A stretch of 64,000 bases of DNA from UBA11740 sp049273695 (GCA_049273695.1 JBASRE010000036.1:1-64000); one strand, 5' to 3'; numbered from the stretch's first letter, positions 50,996 through 60,128 are shown. The notes: generated from the sequence alone by a model not told the origin. Numbers and translations: made by a program.

Positions 50996-52156
50996 TCACC
51001 TCTCATCGATCGGGACGTATGTCACGTTGCGCGGGCCAACGTATTCTGCGCGCGGCCGAATAAGCTTGTTGTCGGCGTACTGCTCGAGAATATGCGCTGT
51101 CCAACCGCTGATTCGGCTGATCGCGAAGATCGGCGTGTAGAGATCCAGCGGAATTCCCATCATGTAGTAAGTCGAAGCTGAATAGGCATCAACATTCGGC
51201 AGCAGACCCTTCTCGCGCTTCATTATTTCTTCCAGCTTCGCGGTGATGTCGTACCACTTCGTGTCGCCTTTGCGCTCGCCCATCTCTTTCGAGAAGCGGC
51301 GCAGGTGGGTCGCGCGCGGGTCTTCGGTCTTGTAAACCGCGTGGCCGAATCCCATGATTTTCTTTTTCTTCGCCAGCGCGTCTTTGACGTAGTCCTCGAC
51401 TCTATTTACATCGTCGATCTCAAGCAGGATTTTCATGATCGCCGTGTTCGCGCCGCCGTGCAGCGGCCCGGACAACGCGCCCAACGCGGCCGTAACTGCG
51501 CTGTACATGTCGGCGAGCGTGCCGGCGACTACGCGCGCAGTAAACGTCGAAGCGTTCAGTTCGTGATCAGCTTGCAGAATCAGCGCGACGTCCATTGCGT
51601 GGGCGTCGAACTCGTCAGGCATCTCGCCTTTGAGCATGTAAAGAAAGTTAGTCGCGATATCAAGATCGGGTTTCGGCGCAATCGGCTCGAGACCATTTCG
51701 CGCGCGCTCAATCGCGGCGACGATCGTGGCAAACCGGGCCGTCAGACGTGTGGCAACGCGGATACTCGCTTCACGCGATAGATCCTTGGCTTCCTCATCC
51801 AACATCCCGAGCGCCGAAACGACAGTACGTAGACGATCCATCGGATCGGCATTGCGCGGAACTCGCTCCGTCATGCCTTTGATGAGTTCGGATGCCTGCC
51901 AGGGAAGCTCGTATGACGCCGCGAGGTTTTTCTTCAGCTCATCCAACTCGTCGCGCTTGGGCAGGCGACCATTCCAAAGCAGAAATACAACTTCTTCAAA
52001 AGTAGATTTCGTCGCGAGGTCGTGAATGTTCACGCCCTGATAAATCAGCTCGCCTTTTTCTCCGTTGACGTCGCCGATTGATGAGGCGGCCGCGACCACG
52101 CCTCGCAGTCCGGTGGCTACCGCGCTGGCTGCGCCGCCTTGCTTCGCTTTGTCCAT
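50996..52156 (-). CDS. gltA: Citrate synthase (2-methylcitrate synthase-like)
   Basis: The 386-residue type II-like/short citrate synthase has the family signature GLRGVVAAASSIGDVNGEKGELIYQGVNI, HELNASTFTARVVAGTLADMYSA with the first His, SGPLHGGANTAIM with the second His, GFGHAVYKTEDPRATHL, and NVDAYSAST with the Asp. It condenses acetyl-CoA (or propionyl-CoA) with oxaloacetate. Sequence alone does not decide between citrate and 2-methylcitrate. It is monocistronic; 92 bp after the SAM adenosyltransferase gene. Confidence 0.94.
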   Translation of the reverse strand: MDKAKQGGAASAVATGLRGVVAAASSIGDVNGEKGELIYQGVNIHDLATKSTFEEVVFLLWNGRLPKRDELDELKKNLAASYELPWQASELIKGMTERVPRNADPMDRLRTVVSALGMLDEEAKDLSREASIRVATRLTARFATIVAAIERARNGLEPIAPKPDLDIATNFLYMLKGEMPDEFDAHAMDVALILQADHELNASTFTARVVAGTLADMYSAVTAALGALSGPLHGGANTAIMKILLEIDDVNRVEDYVKDALAKKKKIMGFGHAVYKTEDPRATHLRRFSKEMGERKGDTKWYDITAKLEEIMKREKGLLPNVDAYSASTYYMMGIPLDLYTPIFAISRISGWTAHILEQYADNKLIRPRAEYVGPRNVTYVPIDER

Positions 52157-52240
52157 CTGTTTGTCCTTCAGGGTTTGAATTAAATTTGAAGATAGCAGAG
52201 CGTTTGTGGAGTGACAAGCGAGCAGGGATCGTCGCAGAAT

Positions 52241-53041
52241 CTAGGCGCGGTCGTAATAAACAAGCAACACTGAGTCGCCCCGCTTCGCCGATAAAGTCGC
52301 AGCCGCTGAAGCATTTTGCACTGCGATTTCGACAAAGCCGGCGCTGCCTACGAGCATGAACAATTCATTCTTTGGACCGCTTTGATCCGCAAAGAATCTG
52401 CGAATGGAACTGATTTCTTTGTTGTTGACGATCAGTTTCGCGCCTGCGGCAATTTGTTCTTCGTTGATGTGTTCCGACGTGAAGTTTGTGATGCAGTTGC
52501 CAAAGCGATCTATGTGAAGGACTGAACCTTCGAAGCCGTTCTGAGTCTGTCGCGGCGCAAGCCGCTCAAGCGCTACTAGATCGAAAAGGGCCGCCCCACA
52601 ACTTTCGGGAGGAACGCCCGTTGAAAGTGCGCCGGCCACCGGAGCAAACACATCGCGCCCATGGAATGTTGAACTAACCGGTTTTCTGAAGAGTTGCTCG
52701 TTCGCGATCTGCCAGGCCGTGAACTCCTGTTCCTGTTCAATAATCCAACTGAACAAGCCGTTATCAGGGCCAATGAAGAATTGATGTCCGCTTTCCACAA
52801 GGATCGGCCGTCGATTTGAACCGACGCCGGGATCGACTACGGCGACGTGAATCGTGCCGGCAGGAAAGTCTCTGTAACAAGCAAAGAGAGTGAATGCCGC
52901 ACCCTTAATATCCTGTGGAGGAATTTCGTGCGTGAGATCGACGATTGTCGCGTGCGGATTGATCGAGAGAATTACTCCCTTCATCGCGCCGACAAAATAG
53001 TCCTGCGCTCCGAAGTCTGTAAGCAGAGTGATGATGGACAT
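52241..53041 (-). CDS. SAM hydroxide adenosyltransferase (DUF62 / chlorinase-fluorinase family)
   Basis: The 266-residue protein has IITLLTDFGAQDYFVGAMKGVILSINP, TIVDLTHEIPPQDIKGAAF, VAVVDPGVGSNRRPI, ESGHQFFIGPDNGLF, HGRDVFAPVAGALSTG and HIDRFGNCITNF. These match the SAM hydroxide adenosyltransferase family, which usually splits SAM to adenosine and methionine. Halogenation activity is not implied. A large hairpin repeat lies just upstream. Confidence 0.92.
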   Translation of the reverse strand: MSIITLLTDFGAQDYFVGAMKGVILSINPHATIVDLTHEIPPQDIKGAAFTLFACYRDFPAGTIHVAVVDPGVGSNRRPILVESGHQFFIGPDNGLFSWIIEQEQEFTAWQIANEQLFRKPVSSTFHGRDVFAPVAGALSTGVPPESCGAALFDLVALERLAPRQTQNGFEGSVLHIDRFGNCITNFTSEHINEEQIAAGAKLIVNNKEISSIRRFFADQSGPKNELFMLVGSAGFVEIAVQNASAAATLSAKRGDSVLLVYYDRA

Positions 53042-53042
53042 C

Positions 53043-53118
53043 AGTTTCGAGTTCAGAGTTTCGGGTTTCGAGTTCCGTAACCGAACTCGAAACTCTGAAC
53101 CCGAAACTCGAAACTGCT
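53043..53118. repeat. Long imperfect inverted repeat
   Basis: CAGTTTCGAGTTCAGAGTTT leads into CGGGTTTCGAGTT, then CCGTAACCG, then the opposite arm AACTCGAAACTCTGAACCCG and AAACTCGAAACTG. The outer arms pair well. The inner TTCAGAG and TTTCGGG blocks appear in swapped order in the second arm. It sits between two divergent ends of minus-strand genes, 53126 and 53041, and may act as a transcription barrier. Confidence 0.7.
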
Positions 53119-53125
53119 TTTGGAA

Positions 53126-54115
53126 TTATTGAATTTCCGCTTCACCGGCGGTGCGAATCCGCAGCTGCTGGCCGGTGTAAAGGTAGATGTCTTTGCCGCG
53201 TTCGCGCATCACTCCGGCGGTGCCGACGCCCGCGCCAATCGTCGCGCCGACGGCCGCGCCGCTGCCGCCTCCGAAGATTGCACCGATGACAGCGCCGATT
53301 CCGGTCGCCGCGCCAACTTTAGCGACGTCGGTCTTGGTTGAATCTTTACCCTTCACGCCGCCCTCCTGATCGACTTTCCCGACGCCCTGGCTCGCGCCGG
53401 TTGGCAGAACTTCGATGACTTGCGCGCTCATCTGCGCTGATCGGCCGTCGGGCAAACGAATTTGCTCGAAAGAGAGTTGCAGTTCAGCCGTCCCCTTCAC
53501 TTTGCCCGGCCGCTGCACCCGCGTGACCTGGCCGAGGACGATCGCGCCTTCGTACTCAGCAGGCTCGACAACCTTTGCTTCAAAGCGATCGCCCTTTTGC
53601 GACGCATCGGTGGCGAGGTTTGAGAGCAACTCGACGCGCATAATCGTGTCACGCGGAATTACGATCAACCCTGCGCTGTTCGTCGTGTTCGCGGAGTTGT
53701 CATCCTGTCGATTTGGGTTCGTCAATACGGGCGCGTTTGAATCGTCGCTCGTGTCGCGGATTTTCAAATCATCCGGAATGGTTGAATCGAAGTTGCGACG
53801 GTCATAGCCCGCGCTGTAGCCGGCTTCGAAACCTTGGCGATATCCGTTGCGATACTCTTCCACACTGCCGTGCGTGGATGAATATGCGCGGTCGGCCTGT
53901 TGATACTCAGCTTTCGCGCGGAAGTCCCGTTCGGCTCGCTTCGCCGAATCCTGAACACCAGCCGGATAGCCATCAGAGTAGCCTGTCCGATAGCCACGCA
54001 TCAGCGCGCTCGCCTGATTCTGGCTTGCGTCCTGGGCCGAGGCCGAGGTGACGATGGCCGGCAGCGCCATCAACACTGCGATAAACAGACTGAAGGAAAT
54101 TCGTCGTATCTTCAT
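53126..54115 (-). CDS. Secreted glycine-zipper envelope protein (paralogue of 5767-7686)
   Basis: The 329-residue product has a signal peptide (IRRISFSLFIAVLMALPAIVTSASAQ). The N-terminal half has GYRTGYSDGYPAGVQDSA and EYRNGYRQGFEAGYSAGYD, a Gly/Tyr repeat. The C-terminal half contains PAEYEGAIVLGQVTRVQRPG, ELQLSFEQIRLPDGRSAQM and the glycine zipper GIGAVIGAIFGGGSGAAVGA, ending YLYTGQQLRIRTAGEAEIQ. This half matches the 639-residue protein at 5.8-7.7 kb. It is probably envelope-associated. Confidence 0.8.
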   Translation of the reverse strand: MKIRRISFSLFIAVLMALPAIVTSASAQDASQNQASALMRGYRTGYSDGYPAGVQDSAKRAERDFRAKAEYQQADRAYSSTHGSVEEYRNGYRQGFEAGYSAGYDRRNFDSTIPDDLKIRDTSDDSNAPVLTNPNRQDDNSANTTNSAGLIVIPRDTIMRVELLSNLATDASQKGDRFEAKVVEPAEYEGAIVLGQVTRVQRPGKVKGTAELQLSFEQIRLPDGRSAQMSAQVIEVLPTGASQGVGKVDQEGGVKGKDSTKTDVAKVGAATGIGAVIGAIFGGGSGAAVGATIGAGVGTAGVMRERGKDIYLYTGQQLRIRTAGEAEIQ

Positions 54116-54299
54116 TTTCTAAACCTTTCATCCCGCAAATTAGGGGCAGTTTGAAAGGGAGAGACTTGCTTGAATGCCTACGTCTCGGCATCCGTTTCGA
54201 TCGAATGCTAACATCGCGCGACAAGCGGGACAATCTGCAGTCGTCGGTGATTCTGCGGCAAAGCCCGCTGAAATCGCTGTTCTGATCCCTGCAGAGGGC

Positions 54300-54448
54300 T
54301 GTCAGTTGTCAGTGGTCCGCAGTCAGTTGGCGGCTTGTCCGTAGTCAGTTGTCCGTTGTCCGTTGTAAAGTTCCCAGTTGTTGCGCGGTCGTCTCAACTC
54401 GGCTGGCTGCGACTGACAACCGACCAGTGACCACTGACGACTGACGAT
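54300..54448. repeat. CAGTTGTCAGTGG-type degenerate repeats
   Basis: Clustered copies CAGTTGTCAGTGGTCC, GTAGTCAGTTGTCCGTTG and TCCGTTGTCCGTTG occupy 54300-54365. Inverted copies (GACTGACAACCGACCAGTG, ACCACTGACGACTGACGA) follow at 54410-54447, up to the cysteine desulfurase start. This looks like an intergenic slippage repeat that can fold. The region contains no gene. Confidence 0.6.
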
Positions 54449-55666
54449 ATGCAGAGGATCTATCTCGATCACAGCGCCACGACTCCCGTCGATCCGCGTG
54501 TCCTCGCCGCGATGATGCCGTACCTGACGGAGAACTACGGGAACGCCTCGAGCGTGCACCTGTTCGGCCAACAAGCACGTGCGGCGGTGGACAAATCGCG
54601 TCGCCAAGTCGCCTCGCTGATCGGCGCCCGGCCGAACGAAATCGTGTTCACTTCGGGAGGCACAGAAGCTAACAACCTGGCCATTCGTGGGGTTTGCGAA
54701 GCGGCTGAGCCGCACGGCCGGCACATCATTACTTCGGCCATCGAGCATCCTTCCGCGCGCGGACCAATCGATCAGTTAGAAAAGAAAGGCTGGGAAGTCA
54801 CGCGGCTGCCGGTCTATGACGATGGCATTGTGCGCGTCGAAGATGTGCGCGACGCGATCCGCCCGAACACAGCTCTCATCAGTGTCATGCTCGCGAACAA
54901 TGAGATAGGCACGATCCAACCCGTCGCAGAAATCGGCGCACTGGTTCGGGAACGACGAGACGATAGTCGTCGTCATCTTTGGTTTCACACCGACGCCGTC
55001 CAGGCCGCCGGTCGAATTCCGATCGATGTCGATGCACTCGGCTGCGATTTGTTGACGCTTTCGGCTCACAAGATGTACGCACCGAAAGGCGCAGGAGCCC
55101 TGTTCGTTCGACGCGGGGTGCGCTTGTTCGCTCAGAACGTCGGGGGTCACCAGGAGCGCGAGCGGCGCGCGGGCACCGAACCAGTCGCAAACATCGTGGG
55201 CTTTGGCGTGGCGGCGGAGTTGGCGAAGCAGGAGATATTCGATCGCAACGACCACACGCTCCGCCTGCGTGATCGATTTGAAAGCGGCGTTTCCGAGCGC
55301 ATCGAAGACATCGTCTTCAACGGCAAAAGCGAACTGCGTCTGTCACACGTTTCAAACATTTCGTTTCGCTTTATCGAAGGCGAGGGCCTGTTGATTCATC
55401 TCGATCTTCAGGGCGTCGCGGTCTCGACCGGCTCGGCCTGTTCATCAGGAACGCTTGAGCCGTCACCAGTGATTCGCGCGCTGGGACGCGATGAACAACT
55501 TGCGCGCGGCGCAATTCGGTTCAGCTTCGGCAAAGACAATCTGGACGAAGAGGTCGATCGTGTGCTTGAGGTTCTGGCACGCGCGGTTGAAAGCCTTCGC
55601 AATCTTTCGCCCTTGGCGCGCCCTTCCAAATCTGTCTCTTATTCACACCCGGTTTCAACCGGGTGA
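54449..55666 (+). CDS. iscS: Cysteine desulfurase (IscS/NifS type)
   Basis: The 405-residue PLP enzyme has IYLDHSATTPVDPRVL, FTSGGTEANNLAIRG, TSAIEHPSARGP, WFHTDAVQAAGRIPIDVDALG, LSAHKMYAPKGAGALFVRRG with the PLP Lys, and STGSACSSGTLEPS with the active Cys. It moves sulfur from cysteine to Fe-S clusters or tRNA. Its last few codons (SYSHPVSTG) run into the CACCCGG palindrome, so the stop has been placed by the repeat. The NifU-like scaffold follows. Confidence 0.93.
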   Translation: MQRIYLDHSATTPVDPRVLAAMMPYLTENYGNASSVHLFGQQARAAVDKSRRQVASLIGARPNEIVFTSGGTEANNLAIRGVCEAAEPHGRHIITSAIEHPSARGPIDQLEKKGWEVTRLPVYDDGIVRVEDVRDAIRPNTALISVMLANNEIGTIQPVAEIGALVRERRDDSRRHLWFHTDAVQAAGRIPIDVDALGCDLLTLSAHKMYAPKGAGALFVRRGVRLFAQNVGGHQERERRAGTEPVANIVGFGVAAELAKQEIFDRNDHTLRLRDRFESGVSERIEDIVFNGKSELRLSHVSNISFRFIEGEGLLIHLDLQGVAVSTGSACSSGTLEPSPVIRALGRDEQLARGAIRFSFGKDNLDEEVDRVLEVLARAVESLRNLSPLARPSKSVSYSHPVSTG

Positions 55667-55792
55667 ATAGGACTCCGTCTACTCGCTGAAACCGTTTGAA
55701 CGGTTTCGAAAACGATCCCGCACTTAAACTGTTGAAACAGTTTCCGAGCCCACACTTCACCCTCATAGTCACCCGGCTGAAGCCGTGTGAGA
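55641..55792. repeat. Palindromic repeat cluster between iscS and scaffold gene
   Basis: Four palindromes follow one another: CACCCGGTTTCAACCGGGTG at 55646-55665, GAAACCGTTTGAACGGTTTC at 55688-55707, AAACTGTTGAAACAGTTT at 55726-55743, and CACCCGGCTGAAGCCGTGTG at about 55770-55789. The first is inside the 3' end of the desulfurase coding sequence. They are the same family as at 1-180. Confidence 0.8.
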
Positions 55793-55804
55793 ATGACAAT
55801 AGCA

Positions 55805-56167
55805 ATGTCCTACGCAGAAATTTTTCGAGATCACATCGCTCATCCGAGAAACGCGGGCGAACTCTCTAACGCAAGTGTTGTCGCTGAAGGAACGAACCCA
55901 GTCTGCGGCGACCAGCTGCGCTTAAGTCTACGCATCATCGATGGTCGAATTGAGGCCGCACGGTTTCTCGCGTACGGCTGCCCACCAACTCTGGCTTGCG
56001 GTTCGGCTTTAGCGGAAATGCTTGAAGGAATGTCGCTTGAAGAGGCGCGTGCGCTGACGAAGGAGCAAATCGTGAGTGCCGTCGGAGGGTTGCCTTCGCG
56101 TAAACATCATGCTGCGTCGCTCGCGCTCGAGACGCTGCATCAGGCTCTTTCCGTAAAACGTGAATAA
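55805..56167 (+). CDS. NifU/IscU-like Fe-S scaffold protein lacking the third ligand Cys
   Basis: The 120-residue product (MSYAEIFRDHIAHPRNAGEL) has Cys34 in NPVCGDQL, Cys59 in YGCPPT and an extra Cys65 in LACGSALAEML. The third ligand of IscU (HC in KxHCS) is LPSRKHHAASLAL here, i.e. Ala instead of Cys. Such variants form a separate branch of the NifU-N family. Upstream starts at GTG 55787 and ATG 55793 are possible. It follows the cysteine desulfurase, from which it is separated by a repeat cluster. Confidence 0.85.
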   Translation: MSYAEIFRDHIAHPRNAGELSNASVVAEGTNPVCGDQLRLSLRIIDGRIEAARFLAYGCPPTLACGSALAEMLEGMSLEEARALTKEQIVSAVGGLPSRKHHAASLALETLHQALSVKRE

Positions 56168-56395
56168 AGCTGCAGGGGGCAGCCGCTGCAAAAGCTCCGT
56201 CAGGAGCGGAATGTTTATAGTGAACATCGCCACCAAAATTTTCGGCTTGCAGCGGTGTTTACCGCTGCAAGCCGAGAAAACAACCCTAACATCGCTCGCG
56301 TCTATAAACATCTCGCTCCTGACGGAGCGAAACCCGTAACTACAAACATGTCGCTCCTAACCGAGCGAAAACCTGCACCCCGCTGGGAAGCGGCC
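56165..56395. repeat. Second palindromic repeat family (GCTCCTGACGGAGC type)
   Basis: Downstream of the scaffold gene are GCTCCGTCAGGAGCG, CTTGCAGCGGTGTTTACCGC with its partner TGCAAGCC, CTCGCTCCTGACGGAGCGAA, and CTCGCTCCTAACCGAGCGAA. TTTATA(G/A) elements lie between them. No gene is present. These arms can form stem-loops. Confidence 0.75.
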
Positions 56396-56411
56396 GCGCA
56401 GTGACTGCGAC

Positions 56412-59144
56412 CTACTTTCGATTCGGTGGGCGCGCTCGTTGGGCCGTCGCGGGCGGTGATGCTGAGGCCTTCTTGTGATATTCCGGCCCGCAGTATCTCC
56501 TCGGTTCCTGCCCAATAATGAAGGTCTTGGTGCGAATCACCGGACAGGTATCGACCGCGATCAAGTTAGTCGCCGGATCAACGTCGAGCGTGATCGTGCC
56601 TTGCAGTCGGCTTGAATCACCGTCGTAAATCTTCGGCGTCGGTTTTGGCTTCGGCGGTTCGGGCAGCGGGTCAGGCAAACTCGCCGGCTCAGTCTGACGA
56701 TTGGTCTCATCCTCGGTTCCGTCACCATCCGAAGAATCCTCAGCCATGTCTTCCGCTTCATTTGTTTCTGAACCAGGCGAAGTTCCGTTGATGAACAATT
56801 CAGCGCGAGTACTGGTTGCATCGGCTTGCGCCAACTGGCCGGTAGCCGTATCGATGTTGGCTTCCTGAATCCCGGAAGGCATCTGCCAATCGCCCGTCCA
56901 TTCGGGATGAATTGTTAACGCAGTGTTCATGAAGTCGGCCCAAATAGGCAGCGCCGATGCCGCGCCCGTCAATCCCAATTGCGCGCCATCGTCGAAGCCC
57001 ACCCAAACGACGCAGACCAAGTGCGGCGTGTAGCCGGCAAACCAACCGTCGCGTGACGTGCCGGTTTTTCCGGCCACGTTGAATTTGAAACCGCGCGCGC
57101 GAATGGGCGCACCGGTGCCGCGGTTGACGACGTCTTTCATGAAAGACGTCAAGACGTAAGCAACTTCGGGTCTCACCACTTCATTCTTTTGCGCCGTAGG
57201 CTGCGCGATGGTGGTGCCGTCGCCCGTGGTGATTCGATTAATAGCGGTCGGCGAAATGCGTCTCCCGTTCGCGGCGAATCCCGTGTACGCCGAGGCGATT
57301 TGCAGCGGCGTTGCTTCAGCAGTGCCCAAAGCCATTGCCGGATAAGCGCGCGGGACGCGTGGCAACCCCGCTTTCGCGGCGAGATTCATCACGCGGCCAA
57401 TCGTGACTTCCATCGCCACATCGACTGTTACCACGTTCAAGCTCTTCACCATCGCATCGCGTAGCGTGACGGGCTGCATTGAATACTTGTCGCCCATGTT
57501 GCCGGGCGAGTATTGCTGACTGTCGTAAATGAAAGTCTTCGGTTCATCTTTGTAAACCGTCGCGGGCGTGATCACGCGCGGCACGCCGTCATACGCCGTG
57601 TTCAGCGCGGTCGCATACACGAAAGGCTTGAAAACCGATCCGGGTTGCCGCAAAGCCTCGGCACGATTGAATTGGCTTTTCGAGTAGTCACGTCCGCCCA
57701 CCATGGCGACGATCTCACCGGTGTCCGCATTCATCGCGACAAGGGACGCCTGCACGGTGCCTTCCGGGAATCGCTTCGCCTGAATCTTGTCCAGCGCCGC
57801 CAACTGTTTCGTAACTGCGGCGTAGGCTGCGCGCTGCAAATCCATGTCGATCGTCGTGTAGATGCGCAGGTGATCGGCGCCCTGGCCCGTGATCAAATCG
57901 CTGAGCTGGTTTTGCACGTAATCGGCAAAGTATGGCGCGTCAGAGACGTCGATGCGGCCCTTTGTCGGGGCAATCTTCAGTTCAGTCGCTTTCGCTTGTG
58001 CAGCTTCTTCCTGAGTAATTGTTCCGGTTTCGGCCATCGACTCGAGCACCTGGTTGCGTCGCGCGGTAGCCGTGTCAAGATTGTGATAAGGGTTGTAACG
58101 GTTTGGGCTGCGAATGATGCCGGCGAGAAAAGCGGCTTCGGGCAGCGTCAACGTCGTGACGTCTTTATTGAAGTACGCGTTCGAGGCTTCGCCAAATCCG
58201 TGAATCGCAAAACCTGATTGCTGTCCGAGGTAAACCAGGTTGCCATACAGCGCGAAAATTTCCTGCTTCGAAAGACGCGTCTCCAGAATGATCGACATGT
58301 ACGCTTCAGGGATTTTTCGCCGCCAGGGCGTCTCCTGCGACAACAACATGTTCTTGACGATCTGTTGCGTGATGCTCGATCCACCCTGACGTGCTATCGG
58401 CGAATTCGGATCACTGTCGTAGCGCCGCACGAGCGCGCGAAGGATTCCGCGAATGTTCACGCCGTGATGTTCAAAGAAGGAACGGTCTTCAGTGACTGTG
58501 ATCGCTTTGACCAGACTGTCCGGCAAGTCGTTGAAACCGACGACACGACGCTTCGCGCGATCAGGGCCGGTCACCGAACTGATGAGTTCAGGTTCCAGTT
58601 GGGCTCGATCTAGACGGGCGCCGCTGTCGCGAACCGTAAGGGCACTGATGGATTTACCGTCGCGCGTGAATTGAACCCGCAGTGGTTCAAATGCACGCGC
58701 ATGATCGAGCATGGCGTCCGTGCCAGGTTGAACTTCTATGGTTGAGCCATCAAGCGCGTAACGACCGCGTGCCGTTTCGGCCTGCTGCCCGCGCTCAACA
58801 TAGCCAGCGCGCCGCAGATACGAGACGAACTCCTGTTGCGATAGACCCTGGCCGGTTCGAATCTGCTTCGGCGCCGCGTAGATGCCGGCCGACCGCGTGA
58901 AGACTTCACCTTCCAGCAGCTTGTCGATGCGCGTGGAAAATACTACCCAGTAATAAATTAGTATTCCGGCGCACAACGCGAACACCACCAGCGTGGGAAT
59001 GGCAACGTATGGACGCGTCAGGAACCTGAGCAAGCGCCGGCGAAATGTGACAGGAGGCTCTTCGTACCGAACGACTCGCGGCGGCTGACCGCTGCGACGA
59101 ACGATGCGGGGAATATGATCGTCAGGTGGATGCCGGATGGGCAT
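56412..59144 (-). CDS. Class A penicillin-binding protein (PBP1b-like)
   Basis: The 910-residue cell-wall synthase has a cytoplasmic N-terminus, membrane helix at about 45-68 (IPTLVVFALCAGILIYYWVV), a UB2H-like region (QQEFVSYLRRAGYVERGQQA), GT51 transglycosylase (TEDRSFFEHHGVNIRGILRA, QGGSSITQQIVKNMLLS, GQQSGFAIHGF), and a transpeptidase (RQPGSVFKPFVYATALNTAY, SLN near 568, KTGTSRDGWFAGY). The C-terminal 150 residues form a Pro/Glu/Asp-rich tail followed by a short beta region with CPVIRTKTF. It polymerises and crosslinks peptidoglycan. Confidence 0.94.
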   Translation of the reverse strand: MPIRHPPDDHIPRIVRRSGQPPRVVRYEEPPVTFRRRLLRFLTRPYVAIPTLVVFALCAGILIYYWVVFSTRIDKLLEGEVFTRSAGIYAAPKQIRTGQGLSQQEFVSYLRRAGYVERGQQAETARGRYALDGSTIEVQPGTDAMLDHARAFEPLRVQFTRDGKSISALTVRDSGARLDRAQLEPELISSVTGPDRAKRRVVGFNDLPDSLVKAITVTEDRSFFEHHGVNIRGILRALVRRYDSDPNSPIARQGGSSITQQIVKNMLLSQETPWRRKIPEAYMSIILETRLSKQEIFALYGNLVYLGQQSGFAIHGFGEASNAYFNKDVTTLTLPEAAFLAGIIRSPNRYNPYHNLDTATARRNQVLESMAETGTITQEEAAQAKATELKIAPTKGRIDVSDAPYFADYVQNQLSDLITGQGADHLRIYTTIDMDLQRAAYAAVTKQLAALDKIQAKRFPEGTVQASLVAMNADTGEIVAMVGGRDYSKSQFNRAEALRQPGSVFKPFVYATALNTAYDGVPRVITPATVYKDEPKTFIYDSQQYSPGNMGDKYSMQPVTLRDAMVKSLNVVTVDVAMEVTIGRVMNLAAKAGLPRVPRAYPAMALGTAEATPLQIASAYTGFAANGRRISPTAINRITTGDGTTIAQPTAQKNEVVRPEVAYVLTSFMKDVVNRGTGAPIRARGFKFNVAGKTGTSRDGWFAGYTPHLVCVVWVGFDDGAQLGLTGAASALPIWADFMNTALTIHPEWTGDWQMPSGIQEANIDTATGQLAQADATSTRAELFINGTSPGSETNEAEDMAEDSSDGDGTEDETNRQTEPASLPDPLPEPPKPKPTPKIYDGDSSRLQGTITLDVDPATNLIAVDTCPVIRTKTFIIGQEPRRYCGPEYHKKASASPPATAQRARPPNRK

Positions 59145-59324
59145 GAAAATCGAGTGACGCGGTCTCCGGGGGCGGCGACACCAGTTCTGATGCTAAACGC
59201 TATCGCCGAGGCTGTCTACTAATGATTGACACATCCGCGTGCATTGGATAATTTAGGCTGCGATTTCCCCGACATGCACGCAGCAAACTGCGCCGTTCAG
59301 TAAGACTTAAGGAGTTCCCCCCAG

Positions 59325-60128
59325 ATGAAGTTTAGATTTGCTCTCATCGCCCTGGTTGCGACCGTCGCCGCCTTCACGGCTTTTCAAACAACTCAGTCGC
59401 AAACAAACAAGTCCTCGGGCAACGGCTCAGCATTGACGGATTCCGAGCGGGACCTGCTTAACGAAATCAATCAAGCGAGAGCGAATCCACAGCTCTACGC
59501 CACATACCTGGAAAAATTGAAACCGCAGTTTAGTGGGAAGGAGTACACGCCGGCCGGTAAAGATCCGCTCACGACTCATGAAGGATGGAACGCGGTTGAC
59601 GAGGCAATCAAATTCTTGAAAACCCTCAAGCCTTCGCCACCGCTAATTGCTTCAAATGGTCTGTCCCTGGCGGCGATGACGCACGTTAAAGACCAGGCCA
59701 GCACCGGGGGGACCGGACATCGTGGCGGCAACAGCAACCTGATCGAAGACCGCGTGAAACCTTACGGCAGGTGGCAAGGCGCGATCGGCGAAAACATCTG
59801 CTACGGCAATGATTCCGCGCGAGAACGATTGCTGACCTGGTTGATCGACGACGGATTTCCGAGCCGCGGCCACCGCCGGCGGTTGCTGGGAACCGAATTT
59901 CAAGTCGCGGGAATTTCGTGCGGCTCGCATCCACAGTACAACGCGATGTGCGTGCTGACTCTTGCCGGTGGCTTCAGTGAATTCAATCCTGGGACCTCTC
60001 CTGCGAAGACTGCAACAACGCCGGCCAAGACAAAGACTACTCCGGCCAAGACCACTTCGACTCCGGCTAAGACCACGTCGCCAAAGTCTGATGACTCAAA
60101 ACCCAAGCCAGCGCCGGTCAAGATGTAG
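59325..60128 (+). CDS. Secreted CAP-domain (SCP/PR-1) protein
   Basis: The 267-residue protein has a signal peptide (FALIALVATVAAFTAFQTTQS). A CAP domain follows with LTDSERDLLNEINQARANPQLYATYLEKL, NGLSLAAMTHVKDQASTGGTGHRG, GAIGENICYG, RERLLTWLIDDGFPSRGHRR and AMCVLTLAGGF. The C-terminus is a Thr/Ala/Lys repeat tail (TPAKTKTTPAKTTSTPAKTT), perhaps wall-binding. GGAG stands 11 bases before the ATG. Confidence 0.9.
   Translation: MKFRFALIALVATVAAFTAFQTTQSQTNKSSGNGSALTDSERDLLNEINQARANPQLYATYLEKLKPQFSGKEYTPAGKDPLTTHEGWNAVDEAIKFLKTLKPSPPLIASNGLSLAAMTHVKDQASTGGTGHRGGNSNLIEDRVKPYGRWQGAIGENICYGNDSARERLLTWLIDDGFPSRGHRRRLLGTEFQVAGISCGSHPQYNAMCVLTLAGGFSEFNPGTSPAKTATTPAKTKTTPAKTTSTPAKTTSPKSDDSKPKPAPVKM

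Noticed and set aside
54449..56167. Possibility of a CRISPR array in the palindrome clusters
   Set aside because: The palindromes differ in sequence and spacing, there are no uniform spacers, and no cas gene is present in the window.
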